Assembly: GCA_011051635.1 (NCBI GenBank)
Contig: DRKV01000278.1
Coordinates: 1-5,920, forward strand
Reading direction: 5' to 3'
Length of the DNA stretch: 5,920 bases
Origin: Chloroflexota bacterium
GTDB taxonomy: Bacteria > Chloroflexota > Anaerolineae > Anaerolineales > DRKV01
Under the pieces are notes generated by a model. That model was not told the DNA's origin. It was given only the letters and a program-made list of their open reading frames with translations, and did not search any database. The first letter of the stretch is position 1; each line of letters begins with the position of its first letter. A program made the position numbers and the translations under genes. This document shows, piece after piece, positions 1 through 5,813 of the stretch.

Positions 1-516
1 ATAGGCGTTGGCGAAGATGCTCAACTGACCACTGTCCACGATGCCCTTGACCTTCTTCTGGACATCGGCGAAGTATCCCGTGGAGGAGTGCGGCCAGTTG
101 GAGATGGACTGGGCAATCCGGGAGGTCTCCGCCGGGTCGGCGTTGAGGGCGTCCACGATGTCCACCCAATCCAGGGCGTGGAGGTGGTAGAAGTGCATCA
201 CGTGGTCGTGGACGAACTGCTGGGCAATCATGATGTTGCGAATCAGATTGGCGTTCTTGGGAATGCGGATATCCAGCGCGTCTTCCACCGCCCGGATGGA
301 GGCGAAGGAGTGGACGGTGGTGCATACCCCGCAGGAACGCTGGGCAAAGGCCCAGGCTTCGCGGGGGTCGCGTCCCCGCAGGATGATTTCGATGCCCCGC
401 ACCATCGTGCCGGAACTGTACGCTTTGCGGATGACGTTGCTCTCATCCACTTCGGCCTCGATACGCAGATGGCCCTCGATGCGGGTGATGGGGTCAACAA
501 CAATTCGTTGTGCCAT
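1..516 (-). CDS. hynL: [NiFe]-hydrogenase large subunit, N-terminal part (cut by window edge)
   Basis: This is the catalytic subunit that binds the Ni-Fe(CN)2CO centre and splits or forms H2. Only the first 172 codons are in the window, and the frame is open to base 1. The start is typical of the family: MAQRIVVDPITRIEGHLRIE, with the conserved RIEGH at residues 12-16. The L1 metal-binding motif RSCGVCTTVH spans residues 60-69, where C62 and C65 are expected Ni/Fe ligands. The following segments, around residues 70-115 (SIRAVEDALDI, then a His-rich FVHDHVMHFYHLHALDW), also match group 1 large subunits. The C-terminal L2 motif (DPCxxCxxH) and the peptide removed during maturation lie outside the window. 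The start is supported by a GAGGAG site 8 bases upstream and lies 15 bases after the second isp2. There is no signal peptide, as expected for a subunit co-exported with its Tat-bearing partner. The family is certain; the symbol follows the Isp-type context. Confidence 0.96.
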   Translation of the reverse strand, partial: MAQRIVVDPITRIEGHLRIEAEVDESNVIRKAYSSGTMVRGIEIILRGRDPREAWAFAQRSCGVCTTVHSFASIRAVEDALDIRIPKNANLIRNIMIAQQFVHDHVMHFYHLHALDWVDIVDALNADPAETSRIAQSISNWPHSSTGYFADVQKKVKGIVDSGQLSIFANAY

Positions 517-524
517 TTTTCATT

Positions 525-530
525 CTCCTC
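525..530 (-). promoter_or_regulatory. Ribosome-binding site of hynL
   Basis: GAGGAG on the minus strand lies 8 bases before the ATG at 516-514, in the 15-base gap after the isp2 stop codon. A second ATG lies 1 base after GAGGAG, too close for good initiation and in another frame, so the ATG at 516 is the start. Confidence 0.8.
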
Positions 531-531
531 G

Positions 532-1809
532 TTACTCAATCATGGCCTCGGCGACCATCTCGACCAGGCCCTTGACCTCGCCCTGGATGCGGAAGTGTTC
601 AAAACCCTCCTTGAACTGCAAACGGCAGTTGCTGCACGACATCACCACGTCGGTGGCATCTACCTCGCGCATCTGGGCGGCCTTCAGGCTGAAGGCTTCC
701 ATGCGCAGGTCGTAGGCTTCGGGAATAGCGCGCACCCCACCGCCGCCCCCGCAACAAAAGGATTGCTCGCGGTTGAGGTTCATCTCCACGAAACTGCTGG
801 GGGCGATGAGGTTGAGAATCTCGCGGGGGGAGTCGAAGTTGCCGCCGATGCGCTGGATTTTGCAGGCATCGTGGTAGGTGATGCGATGTTCGTTGTCGAA
901 GTAACCCTTCCTCAGTTTCAGGCGTCCCTGGCGGACGAAATCGCCCATCAATTCGGTGATGTGGACGACATCGAAGGGCAAAGTTTCGCCGAACAAGTTG
1001 TGCGCCGCCTGCCGCAAGGTGACATAGCCGTGCCCGCACTCGGTGACGATGATGCGTTTGACGCCCAGTTCGTGGGCAACTTTGACGATGCGCTCGGCCA
1101 GTTTCTTTTGTACCGCCCCGTCTCCGATGACGGTTCCCATGTTGAAGGCGTCGCGGGCGCGCAGGCTGAGGGTCCATTTTTCGCCCGCGGCGTTCATGAT
1201 GCGGGCAATATGCACCAGGTTGTTGCGGAAACTGTTGAGTTCCAGCATGGTGAAGACCACCAGCGAATCGGCCCCCTTGACATCCATCGGCAGGGATTTG
1301 CCGAGTTGTTCCTCTCCCCATTTGAACCAGGCGGCCCATTTGGCCTCGTCGGAACCATCCGGGCTGCCTTTCTCCAGTTGGTTTTTGGTCATCGCCATCA
1401 GTTTGGGCGGGGTAGCGTGGGCAGCGGTCAGTCCGGCACGCACCTTGCCAATCAGCCCAGCGATGTCAATTCCCATCGGGCAGACGAAGGAACAGCGCTT
1501 GCAAACCGTGCAGGCCTGAAAATCAAGCACAGCCCAGTGGGCGATGTCCTCGGTGTCAATCCGCTTGTCCAGGCCAATGGCGGTCTTCAGTTTGCCCAGG
1601 ATGGTGTAGTTTTGTTCGTAAGCGCGGCGCAGCAACTCAACTTTCCAGATGGGCGTGTACTCCGGGTTGCCTGTGGAGATGTAGAAGTGACAGGCATCGG
1701 CACACAGGCCGCAGCGGGTGCAGGCTTCCAGTTGAGAGGCAACTTCCGCGCCGACGTTCTTCACGAAGAAGTTCAACGCTTGTTGGTCAATAATCTCCGT
1801 TGCACTCAT
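532..1809 (-). CDS. isp2: HdrD/DsrK-like iron-sulfur protein Isp2, second copy
   Basis: This 425-residue cytoplasmic-type Fe-S electron carrier is probably a partner of the membrane protein Isp1. Two [4Fe-4S] motifs are visible: C30-x2-C33-x2-C36-x3-C40, followed by His instead of the usual Pro, and C100-x2-C103-x2-C106-x3-C110-Pro. The C-terminal half carries one full CCG motif: C316 (YHDACK), C352-C353 (FCCGGGGGV) and C392-x2-C395 (CSNC). In HdrB/HdrD this motif binds a non-cubane Fe-S cluster. The equivalent N-terminal CCG segment (about residues 182-262) is recognisable but keeps only C258 (TECGHGY). There is no signal peptide or membrane segment. It is homologous along its whole length to the preceding gene and has exactly the same length. 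It starts 1 base after that gene's TAA, behind a good AAGGAG. Related families are GlpC, LutA/LldE and DsrK; the hydrogenase context favours Isp2. The electron acceptor is unknown. Confidence 0.9.
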   Translation of the reverse strand: MSATEIIDQQALNFFVKNVGAEVASQLEACTRCGLCADACHFYISTGNPEYTPIWKVELLRRAYEQNYTILGKLKTAIGLDKRIDTEDIAHWAVLDFQACTVCKRCSFVCPMGIDIAGLIGKVRAGLTAAHATPPKLMAMTKNQLEKGSPDGSDEAKWAAWFKWGEEQLGKSLPMDVKGADSLVVFTMLELNSFRNNLVHIARIMNAAGEKWTLSLRARDAFNMGTVIGDGAVQKKLAERIVKVAHELGVKRIIVTECGHGYVTLRQAAHNLFGETLPFDVVHITELMGDFVRQGRLKLRKGYFDNEHRITYHDACKIQRIGGNFDSPREILNLIAPSSFVEMNLNREQSFCCGGGGGVRAIPEAYDLRMEAFSLKAAQMREVDATDVVMSCSNCRLQFKEGFEHFRIQGEVKGLVEMVAEAMIE

Positions 1810-1810
1810 T

Positions 1811-3088
1811 TTACGCTCCTTTTGGAGTCTCGGTTTCCAGCGCGGCGGCTACCACTTCGGTGATACCGCGCACGTCAATGTCCATATCGTAGTATTTGCT
1901 GCCATCCAGGAATTGCAGACGGCAGGTGCTGCAAGCCGTCACCACGGCATCGGGGGAGATGCGCTCCAATTGTTCCACTTTGGGCAGAAAAGCCTTCATG
2001 CGGATTTCATCCGCCTCCGGGCTGGCGAGCACTCCGCCGCCGCCCCCGCAGCACCATTGGGCTTCCCGGTTGGGGGTCATCTCCACAAAGGTTTCGGGGG
2101 CCACCAGATGAAGGATTTCCCGCGGCTGCTCAATCAACCCGCCCAGGCGCTGCAACTTGCATGCATCGTGGAAGGTGATGCGCTGCCCGGCGAAGGCATC
2201 GGGGCGCAGGCGGATGCGCCCTTCCCGCAGAAAGCGCACGATGGTTTCCAGGATGTTCTCCACTTCGAAGGGCAGCGGCAGGCCGTAGAGCCGGGATGCG
2301 ATGCGCCGGACGGTATCGTAGGCGTGGCCGCACTCCGTCAGGATGATGCGTTTGACGCCCAGTTCCAGGGCGGCCTCGGTGAGGCGGCGCACAAATTCGG
2401 TTTGCTCTTCGGTATCGCCGGAGAAAGTGGCGAAGTTGACCGATTCGCGCCCCGTGCTGCTCAAGGTCCAGGATTCGCCCGCGGCCTCCATCACCTTCGC
2501 CATCGCGGCCAGGTTGCCGGGGAACTTTATCAATTCGATGGAGGTGAAAGCCACCAGCGAGTCCACTTCGGGCACGTCCAGAGGGAGGTCCACGCCTTCT
2601 TCCTGGCGCAGCCAATCCAGGCGGTTCTCGAAGAGGGTGCGGGTCACTCCCAGGGGGCTGCCCGTGGCATCCTGCCTGCGGACGGCATCCGCCAGGGAAT
2701 GAGGGGTCATTCCGGCGGCAGCCAATCCTTCACGGGTCAACTGGATGAGCGCCCCCAGGTCAATCCCCATGGGACAGGCCAGGGAACAGCGATTGCAGAC
2801 CGTACAGGTGAAGTAGGCTTCCGAAACCCAGTCCGACACTTCCTGGGCGGAGGAGCCGCCCTTGTCGAACAGGGAACGCAGCCAGCCGAAGGCGGTGAGG
2901 TTTTCCTGCACCGCACGGCGCAGCGGCTCTATTTTGCGGATGGGCGTGTGCGTGGCATCACCCGTCCCCAGGTAGAAGGGGCAGGCTTCGGCGCAAATGC
3001 CGCAACGCGCACAGACATCCAATTGAGCAACGAGCCATCCATCGGCATGTTGCAGGTAGTACTGTGCGAGTTTCCGGTCTGCATCCAT
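1811..3088 (-). CDS. isp2: HdrD/DsrK-like iron-sulfur protein Isp2, first copy
   Basis: This 425-residue Fe-S protein is a paralogue of the next gene and probably the direct redox partner of Isp1. Two [4Fe-4S] motifs are visible: C26-x2-C29-x2-C32-x3-C36-Pro (CARCGICAEACPF) and C95-x2-C98-x2-C101-x3-C105-Pro. One complete CCG motif follows: C310 (FHDACKLQR), C346-C347 (WCCGGGGGV) and C386-x2-C389 (CSTC). The earlier CCG repeat (about residues 176-257) has lost most of its cysteines, leaving C253 (TECGHAY). No export signal or transmembrane helix is seen, so it should act on the cytoplasmic side. The gene begins 12 bases after the isp1 stop. Unlike its neighbours it has no purine-rich Shine-Dalgarno sequence: the gap reads AAAATTCTCTTT before ATG. 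Translation may therefore depend on coupling to isp1. The start is favoured because MDADRKLAQYY leads into the first cluster at a distance similar to that in the paralogue. Heterodisulfide reductase-like family membership is firm; the substrate is not known. Confidence 0.9.
   Translation of the reverse strand: MDADRKLAQYYLQHADGWLVAQLDVCARCGICAEACPFYLGTGDATHTPIRKIEPLRRAVQENLTAFGWLRSLFDKGGSSAQEVSDWVSEAYFTCTVCNRCSLACPMGIDLGALIQLTREGLAAAGMTPHSLADAVRRQDATGSPLGVTRTLFENRLDWLRQEEGVDLPLDVPEVDSLVAFTSIELIKFPGNLAAMAKVMEAAGESWTLSSTGRESVNFATFSGDTEEQTEFVRRLTEAALELGVKRIILTECGHAYDTVRRIASRLYGLPLPFEVENILETIVRFLREGRIRLRPDAFAGQRITFHDACKLQRLGGLIEQPREILHLVAPETFVEMTPNREAQWCCGGGGGVLASPEADEIRMKAFLPKVEQLERISPDAVVTACSTCRLQFLDGSKYYDMDIDVRGITEVVAAALETETPKGA
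1816..1821 (-). promoter_or_regulatory. Ribosome-binding site of the second isp2
   Basis: AAGGAG (minus strand) lies within the last codons of the first isp2, 6 bases before the ATG at 1809. Stop and start are arranged TAA-A-ATG, which suggests translational coupling of the two paralogues. Confidence 0.8.
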
Positions 3089-3100
3089 AAAGAGAATTTT

Positions 3101-3772
3101 TTAAGGTTCTACACCCAGGCGGCCAAACTTGGCTCCGTGCATGGTGCGGGTGATGAAATAGGTCATGAAGTGAGAGATGCGGCTAAAGGGTATCCAGATG
3201 AGAAGCCAATCCACGGTGAACATATGGATGGCGAAAATCGTCTGATACGGCATCCCAAAGAGATGATGGTACAGCACCCATCCGCTCAGGAGGGGCAAGA
3301 AGACCACAATCCAATTCAGCCACTCTCCCAGGCCGGTCAACATGCGTCCCACCGGGCTGACGATGCGGTTCGAGAGCAGGATAATCATCCCAATCATGGA
3401 CATGGCGGCGAAACCGTCAATGAAGGGGGTCGGCAGGGTAGGCCAGCCGAAACCCAGGACGCTGCGCCAGGCTTCCATGTGCGGCGTGCTCAGGAAAATG
3501 ACCACGAACAGCCCCAAATGGAACATGCCCCCGGCGATGTAGGTCAACGGGCGGTGGCGGGTTCCGGGGAACTTGGGCGGGAGGAAGGGCAGGAAACCCA
3601 GCCCTTTGACGTAGGTTTTAACCACGCCGGCCGCGGCGCTGCCGCGAGGCGGGGAATAATCTTTCTTCCACCCCATCAGGACGATGCGCAGGAAGCGGTA
3701 CACCATTCCCAGAATGAAGACCAGCAGGGCAATCTGGAACATGGGGCCGCGGAAAAATTCCAGCCAATCCAT
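3101..3772 (-). CDS. isp1: Cytochrome b-like integral membrane subunit Isp1
   Basis: This 223-residue polytopic membrane protein of the NarI/DsrM gamma-subunit type is expected to carry heme b and pass electrons between the periplasmic hydrogenase and the cytoplasmic Isp2 proteins or the quinone pool. About five hydrophobic segments are visible, near residues 11-33, 78-97, 118-136, 149-169 and 178-203. Candidate heme ligands are H85 (MFHLG), H98, H169/H170 (YHH), H183 (AIHMF) and H201 (ISHFM). The last pair is 18 residues apart, the spacing of two heme ligands in nitrate reductase NarI. A positively charged loop (about residues 35-75, with GWKK and PPKFPGTRHR) lies between the first two segments. 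The start is well defined: hynS ends TGA-G-ATG and a perfect AAGGAGG lies 6 bases upstream. The position directly after hynS and before isp2 is the diagnostic Isp order. Heme binding is inferred from family and histidine placement only. Confidence 0.88.
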   Translation of the reverse strand: MDWLEFFRGPMFQIALLVFILGMVYRFLRIVLMGWKKDYSPPRGSAAAGVVKTYVKGLGFLPFLPPKFPGTRHRPLTYIAGGMFHLGLFVVIFLSTPHMEAWRSVLGFGWPTLPTPFIDGFAAMSMIGMIILLSNRIVSPVGRMLTGLGEWLNWIVVFLPLLSGWVLYHHLFGMPYQTIFAIHMFTVDWLLIWIPFSRISHFMTYFITRTMHGAKFGRLGVEP

Positions 3773-3773
3773 C

Positions 3774-4862
3774 TCATGCCTCCTTTTTCTTTTGCGCCTT
3801 GAATTCTTCGGCGGCTTTTTGCTTGATTTTCCTGGCGTACAGGGCGCTGCCTACCGCCAGCGCTGCTCCCCCCAGGGAGGCAAAACCGGCCTGCGCCCCG
3901 CGGGCGGCTTCTGCTCCCGGAGGGGCGGCCAGCGATTTGTAGAATCCGCCGCCATCCCAGAAGTCCGGTTCGGTGCATCCCAGGCAGGGGTGGTTGGACT
4001 GGACGGGGAAACTGACCCCCTCATTCCATTTGATGGTCGCGCAGGCGCTGTAGGTGGTCGGCCCTTTGCAGCCCAGTTTGTAAAGGCACCATCCCGCCTT
4101 GGCGCCCTTGTCGTCGTAGGATTCGGCGAACTGCCCCCGCTCGTAGAAGGGGCGGCGCGGGCAGCGGTCGTGGACGGTCTGCCCGTAGAAGGCTTTCGGA
4201 CGCCCCAGCGCATCCAGTTCAGGGATTTCGCCCAGAAGGACGACGTGAGCAATCGTGTTGGTAATCACCTCCGGGATGGGCGGGCAGCCGGGCACGTGGA
4301 TGATGGGTTTGTCCTTGACGAGTTCGTGGACGCCCACCGCTCCGGTCGGGTTGGGGTTGGCGTGGGGCAGGCCGCCGAAGGAAGCACAGGTCCCCACGGA
4401 GATAATCGCCATCGCTTTGGAGGCCGCCTCTTCGAGCAGGTCAATCGCGCTGCGCCCGCCGATGGTGCAGTACACGCCATTGTCTCTGGTCGGGATGCTT
4501 CCCTCGACGACCAGCACGAATTGCCCCTCATACTCGTCCATGACGCGTTCTTTATTCTCTTCGGCCTGCTTGCCTGCCGCGGCGAAGAGGGTTTCGTGGT
4601 AATCCACGGAAATATCGTTGAAGAGAAGTTTGGTCAAATAGGGGTCATGGGAACGCGTCAGGGCCTCGGAACAACCGGCGCAGTCCTGAAACTCCAGCCA
4701 GATGACCGGCAGCCGGGGCTTGTTCTCCATGGCATGGACGACCTTCGGTAACTGGCTGTACTCCAGACCCAGGGCAGCAGTCATCAGGGTCGCCAGTTTC
4801 AGAAAGTCACGGCGGCTCAAGCCGCGCTCCACCATGCTTTCATAAATCGTTTTTTCGGTCAT
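3774..4862 (-). CDS. hynS: [NiFe]-hydrogenase small subunit precursor with Tat signal
   Basis: This 362-residue subunit holds the three Fe-S clusters that carry electrons away from the Ni-Fe site. A twin-arginine signal is present (SRRDFLK, residues 16-22, then a hydrophobic stretch to about 33), so the folded HynSL pair should be exported. Proximal cluster ligands are C61 and C64 (CAGC), C159 (GTCASFGG) and C193 (PGCPP). Distal ligands are H231, C234, C259 and C265 (HDRC, then WCLYKLGC). Medial [3Fe-4S] ligands are C274, C293 and C296, in the classic context HPCLGCTEPDFWD. A hydrophobic helix (about residues 325-343) followed by a Lys-rich tail should anchor the C-terminus in the membrane, as in HyaA/HoxK-type subunits. 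The two extra cysteines of O2-tolerant enzymes are absent (G63, G164). The start at 4862 has AAGGAGAT just upstream and places the Tat motif at the usual distance. It is the first gene of the operon, with 318 bp free upstream. Confidence 0.96.
   Translation of the reverse strand: MTEKTIYESMVERGLSRRDFLKLATLMTAALGLEYSQLPKVVHAMENKPRLPVIWLEFQDCAGCSEALTRSHDPYLTKLLFNDISVDYHETLFAAAGKQAEENKERVMDEYEGQFVLVVEGSIPTRDNGVYCTIGGRSAIDLLEEAASKAMAIISVGTCASFGGLPHANPNPTGAVGVHELVKDKPIIHVPGCPPIPEVITNTIAHVVLLGEIPELDALGRPKAFYGQTVHDRCPRRPFYERGQFAESYDDKGAKAGWCLYKLGCKGPTTYSACATIKWNEGVSFPVQSNHPCLGCTEPDFWDGGGFYKSLAAPPGAEAARGAQAGFASLGGAALAVGSALYARKIKQKAAEEFKAQKKKEA
3779..3785 (-). promoter_or_regulatory. Ribosome-binding site of isp1 inside the end of hynS
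   Basis: A perfect AAGGAGG on the minus strand lies 6 bases before the isp1 ATG at 3772. It overlaps the Lys-rich last codons of hynS, whose stop TGA is 1 base before that ATG, so the two genes are probably translationally coupled. Confidence 0.85.
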
Positions 4863-4870
4863 AGCACTTC

Positions 4871-4878
4871 ATCTCCTT
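4871..4878 (-). promoter_or_regulatory. Ribosome-binding site of hynS
   Basis: AAGGAGAT on the minus strand lies 8 bases upstream of the ATG at 4862. It fixes the start that leaves a complete Tat signal peptide. Confidence 0.75.
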
Positions 4879-4931
4879 CATGGCAAGGTTTGTGCAATGT
4901 GCCTGGAGCGACAAGTACCGCTGTCCTCCGG

Positions 4932-4966
4932 CTGTTCGCTTGGGGGGCAGGCAACCTGCCGAACAG
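4932..4966. repeat. Nested inverted repeat upstream of hynS
   Basis: The outer arms CTGTTCG (4932-4938) and CGAACAG (4960-4966) are perfect 7-base complements. Between them, GGCAGG (4946-4951) and CCTGCC (4955-4960) can form a tight hairpin with a 3-base loop; the inner stem shares base 4960 with the outer arm. The element lies about 70-105 bases before the hynS start, so it could be an operator or a leader-RNA structure. Role unknown. Confidence 0.4.
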
Positions 4967-5020
4967 GATATTGTGTTCATCTTCTCCCAGGGCACCTCCG
5001 TGGAATGACGTTGCTTTGTC

Positions 5021-5056
5021 CGAGCCGCGCCTCCACGCGGCGCGCGCCGGCGCTCG
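5021..5056. repeat. GC-rich imperfect inverted repeat
   Basis: The block is bounded by CGAGC (5021-5025) and its complement GCTCG (5052-5056). Inside are a 6-bp stem GCCGCG/CGCGGC (5024-5029 with 5036-5041) and a perfect 10-base palindrome GCGCCGGCGC (5044-5053). These pairings compete with one another. High GC makes chance palindromes common, so this is recorded as structure only, with no assigned function. Confidence 0.35.
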
Positions 5057-5123
5057 TTATGGTTAAGCCTACGCCTTTCGGGATGGAGATGCTACCCCCA
5101 AACGGGTGTTTTACTTCCCCCAT

Positions 5124-5165
5124 TCGGTGGGGAGGAACAGGTCTCGGCCTGCTCCTCCCCACCGA
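5124..5165 (-). terminator. Strong hairpin after the response regulator, possible terminator
   Basis: Arms 5124-5141 and 5148-5165 form an 18-bp stem with a 6-base loop. Its only irregularity is position 5137/5152, an A/C mismatch in plus-strand RNA but a G-U wobble in minus-strand RNA. The stem is therefore fully paired only when read in the direction of the genes. It starts 15 bases after the regulator stop codon at 5181-5183, where a terminator would sit. No U-run follows: the downstream minus-strand sequence begins AATGGGGGAAGT. It is thus not a canonical intrinsic terminator and may instead stabilise a 3' end or belong to a dispersed repeat. Confidence 0.5.
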
Positions 5166-5180
5166 GAACTGCTTCCCTGC

Positions 5181-5813
5181 CTAAATCAACCCCCGCCGGA
5201 CAGCCCGCGTGACGGCCTCCACGCGGTTGCGGGCATCCAGTTTCCCCATGATGTTACGCACATAATCCTTTACCGTGGCCGCGCTCAGAAAGAGGGCGCT
5301 GGCAATCTCGGCATTCGTCATCCCCTGGGCCATCAGGCGTAAGATTTCCACTTCACGGGGCGAGAGGAGGGTATCCGCTTCGTCGGGAGGATGCTCGACG
5401 GCGTATTCCGCTAGGGAGCGCGTCACCCGCGGGTCGAAGGCCATCTCGCCGCGCAGCACCTGCCGTACCCGCGAGACGAGGTCCATCTGCTCGGCATCTT
5501 TGAGCAGGTAGCCTTTGGCTCCCGCCTGCAGGGCCTGATGGACGAGGTTGCTGTCCATGAAGGCGGTCAGCACGATGACGCGGGTGGCCGGGCTGACCCC
5601 GGCGGCGTAGCGGCATACGTCCAGGCCGGTGGTCTCGTCCAGGCGGATATCCACCAGGGCTACATCCGGTTTCTGGCGCGCAATCAGCCAGGAGCCTTGT
5701 TCGCCGCTTCCCGCTTCGCCGACAATCTCGAAATCCGGCTCCTGCTCCAGGATAGCGCGTAGCCCCTCGCGGACTACTTTGTGGTCGTCAATGATGACAA
5801 TACGGTGTTTCAT
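5181..5813 (-). CDS. NarL/FixJ-family response regulator
   Basis: This 210-residue two-component DNA-binding regulator has a receiver domain at about residues 1-120. The acidic pair D9/D10 (VIIDDHKVVREGL), the phosphoacceptor D55 (ALVDIRL), the switch T83 (VLTAF) and K105 (YLLKDA) are all present. A LuxR-type helix-turn-helix occupies about 148-205, with the signature LSPREVEILRLMAQGMTNAEIA and ATVKDYVRNIMGKL. All key phosphorylation residues are present, so it should respond to a sensor kinase; none is seen in the window. The start at 5813 gives a complete receiver domain, although no clear Shine-Dalgarno sequence precedes it. It lies 318 bp upstream of hynS on the same strand, so control of the hydrogenase operon is possible. 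Classical hydrogenase regulators (HoxA/HupR) are of the unrelated NtrC type, and proximity is the only link here. The target genes and signal cannot be read from the sequence. Confidence 0.95.
   Translation of the reverse strand: MKHRIVIIDDHKVVREGLRAILEQEPDFEIVGEAGSGEQGSWLIARQKPDVALVDIRLDETTGLDVCRYAAGVSPATRVIVLTAFMDSNLVHQALQAGAKGYLLKDAEQMDLVSRVRQVLRGEMAFDPRVTRSLAEYAVEHPPDEADTLLSPREVEILRLMAQGMTNAEIASALFLSAATVKDYVRNIMGKLDARNRVEAVTRAVRRGLI

Larger units (their letters stand above)
4863..5180 (-). other. Intergenic region upstream of the hydrogenase operon
   Basis: This 318-bp stretch between the response-regulator stop and the hynS start should contain the hydrogenase promoter if the operon has its own. 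It holds a strong hairpin near the regulator end (5124-5165), a GC-rich inverted-repeat block (about 5021-5056), a nested inverted repeat (4932-4966) and the hynS ribosome-binding site. I found no convincing sigma70 -35/-10 pair and no -24/-12 sigma54 element with correct spacing on the minus strand. A 46-codon frame at 4980-4840 opens here and overlaps the hynS start, but there is nothing to show it is expressed. Confidence 0.6.

Noticed and set aside
88..1863. 591-codon plus-strand open frame opposite hynL and the second isp2
   Set aside because: It is codon-aligned antisense to both genes and crosses their 15-base gap in frame. Its openness follows from the near absence of TTA, CTA and TCA codons in high-GC genes. 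The translation shows no recognisable domain, whereas the minus strand encodes clear families.
1913..3802. 629-codon plus-strand open frame opposite the first isp2 and isp1
   Set aside because: It has the same cause: it is codon-aligned with both minus-strand genes and carries low-complexity, Gln/Gly/His-rich translation without motifs.
3684..4751. 355-codon plus-strand open frame opposite hynS
   Set aside because: It is an antisense shadow of the well-supported small-subunit gene and has no domain of its own.
4888..4905. TTGCAC-like string suggesting a sigma54 promoter before hynS
   Set aside because: GGCAC and TTGCA are adjacent here, not spaced as -24/-12 elements require, so the sigma54 consensus is not met.
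4977..5184. Short open frames on both strands in the 318-bp intergenic region
   Set aside because: They consist of translated GC-rich inverted repeats (Pro/Arg-rich), with no plausible initiation site and no family resemblance.
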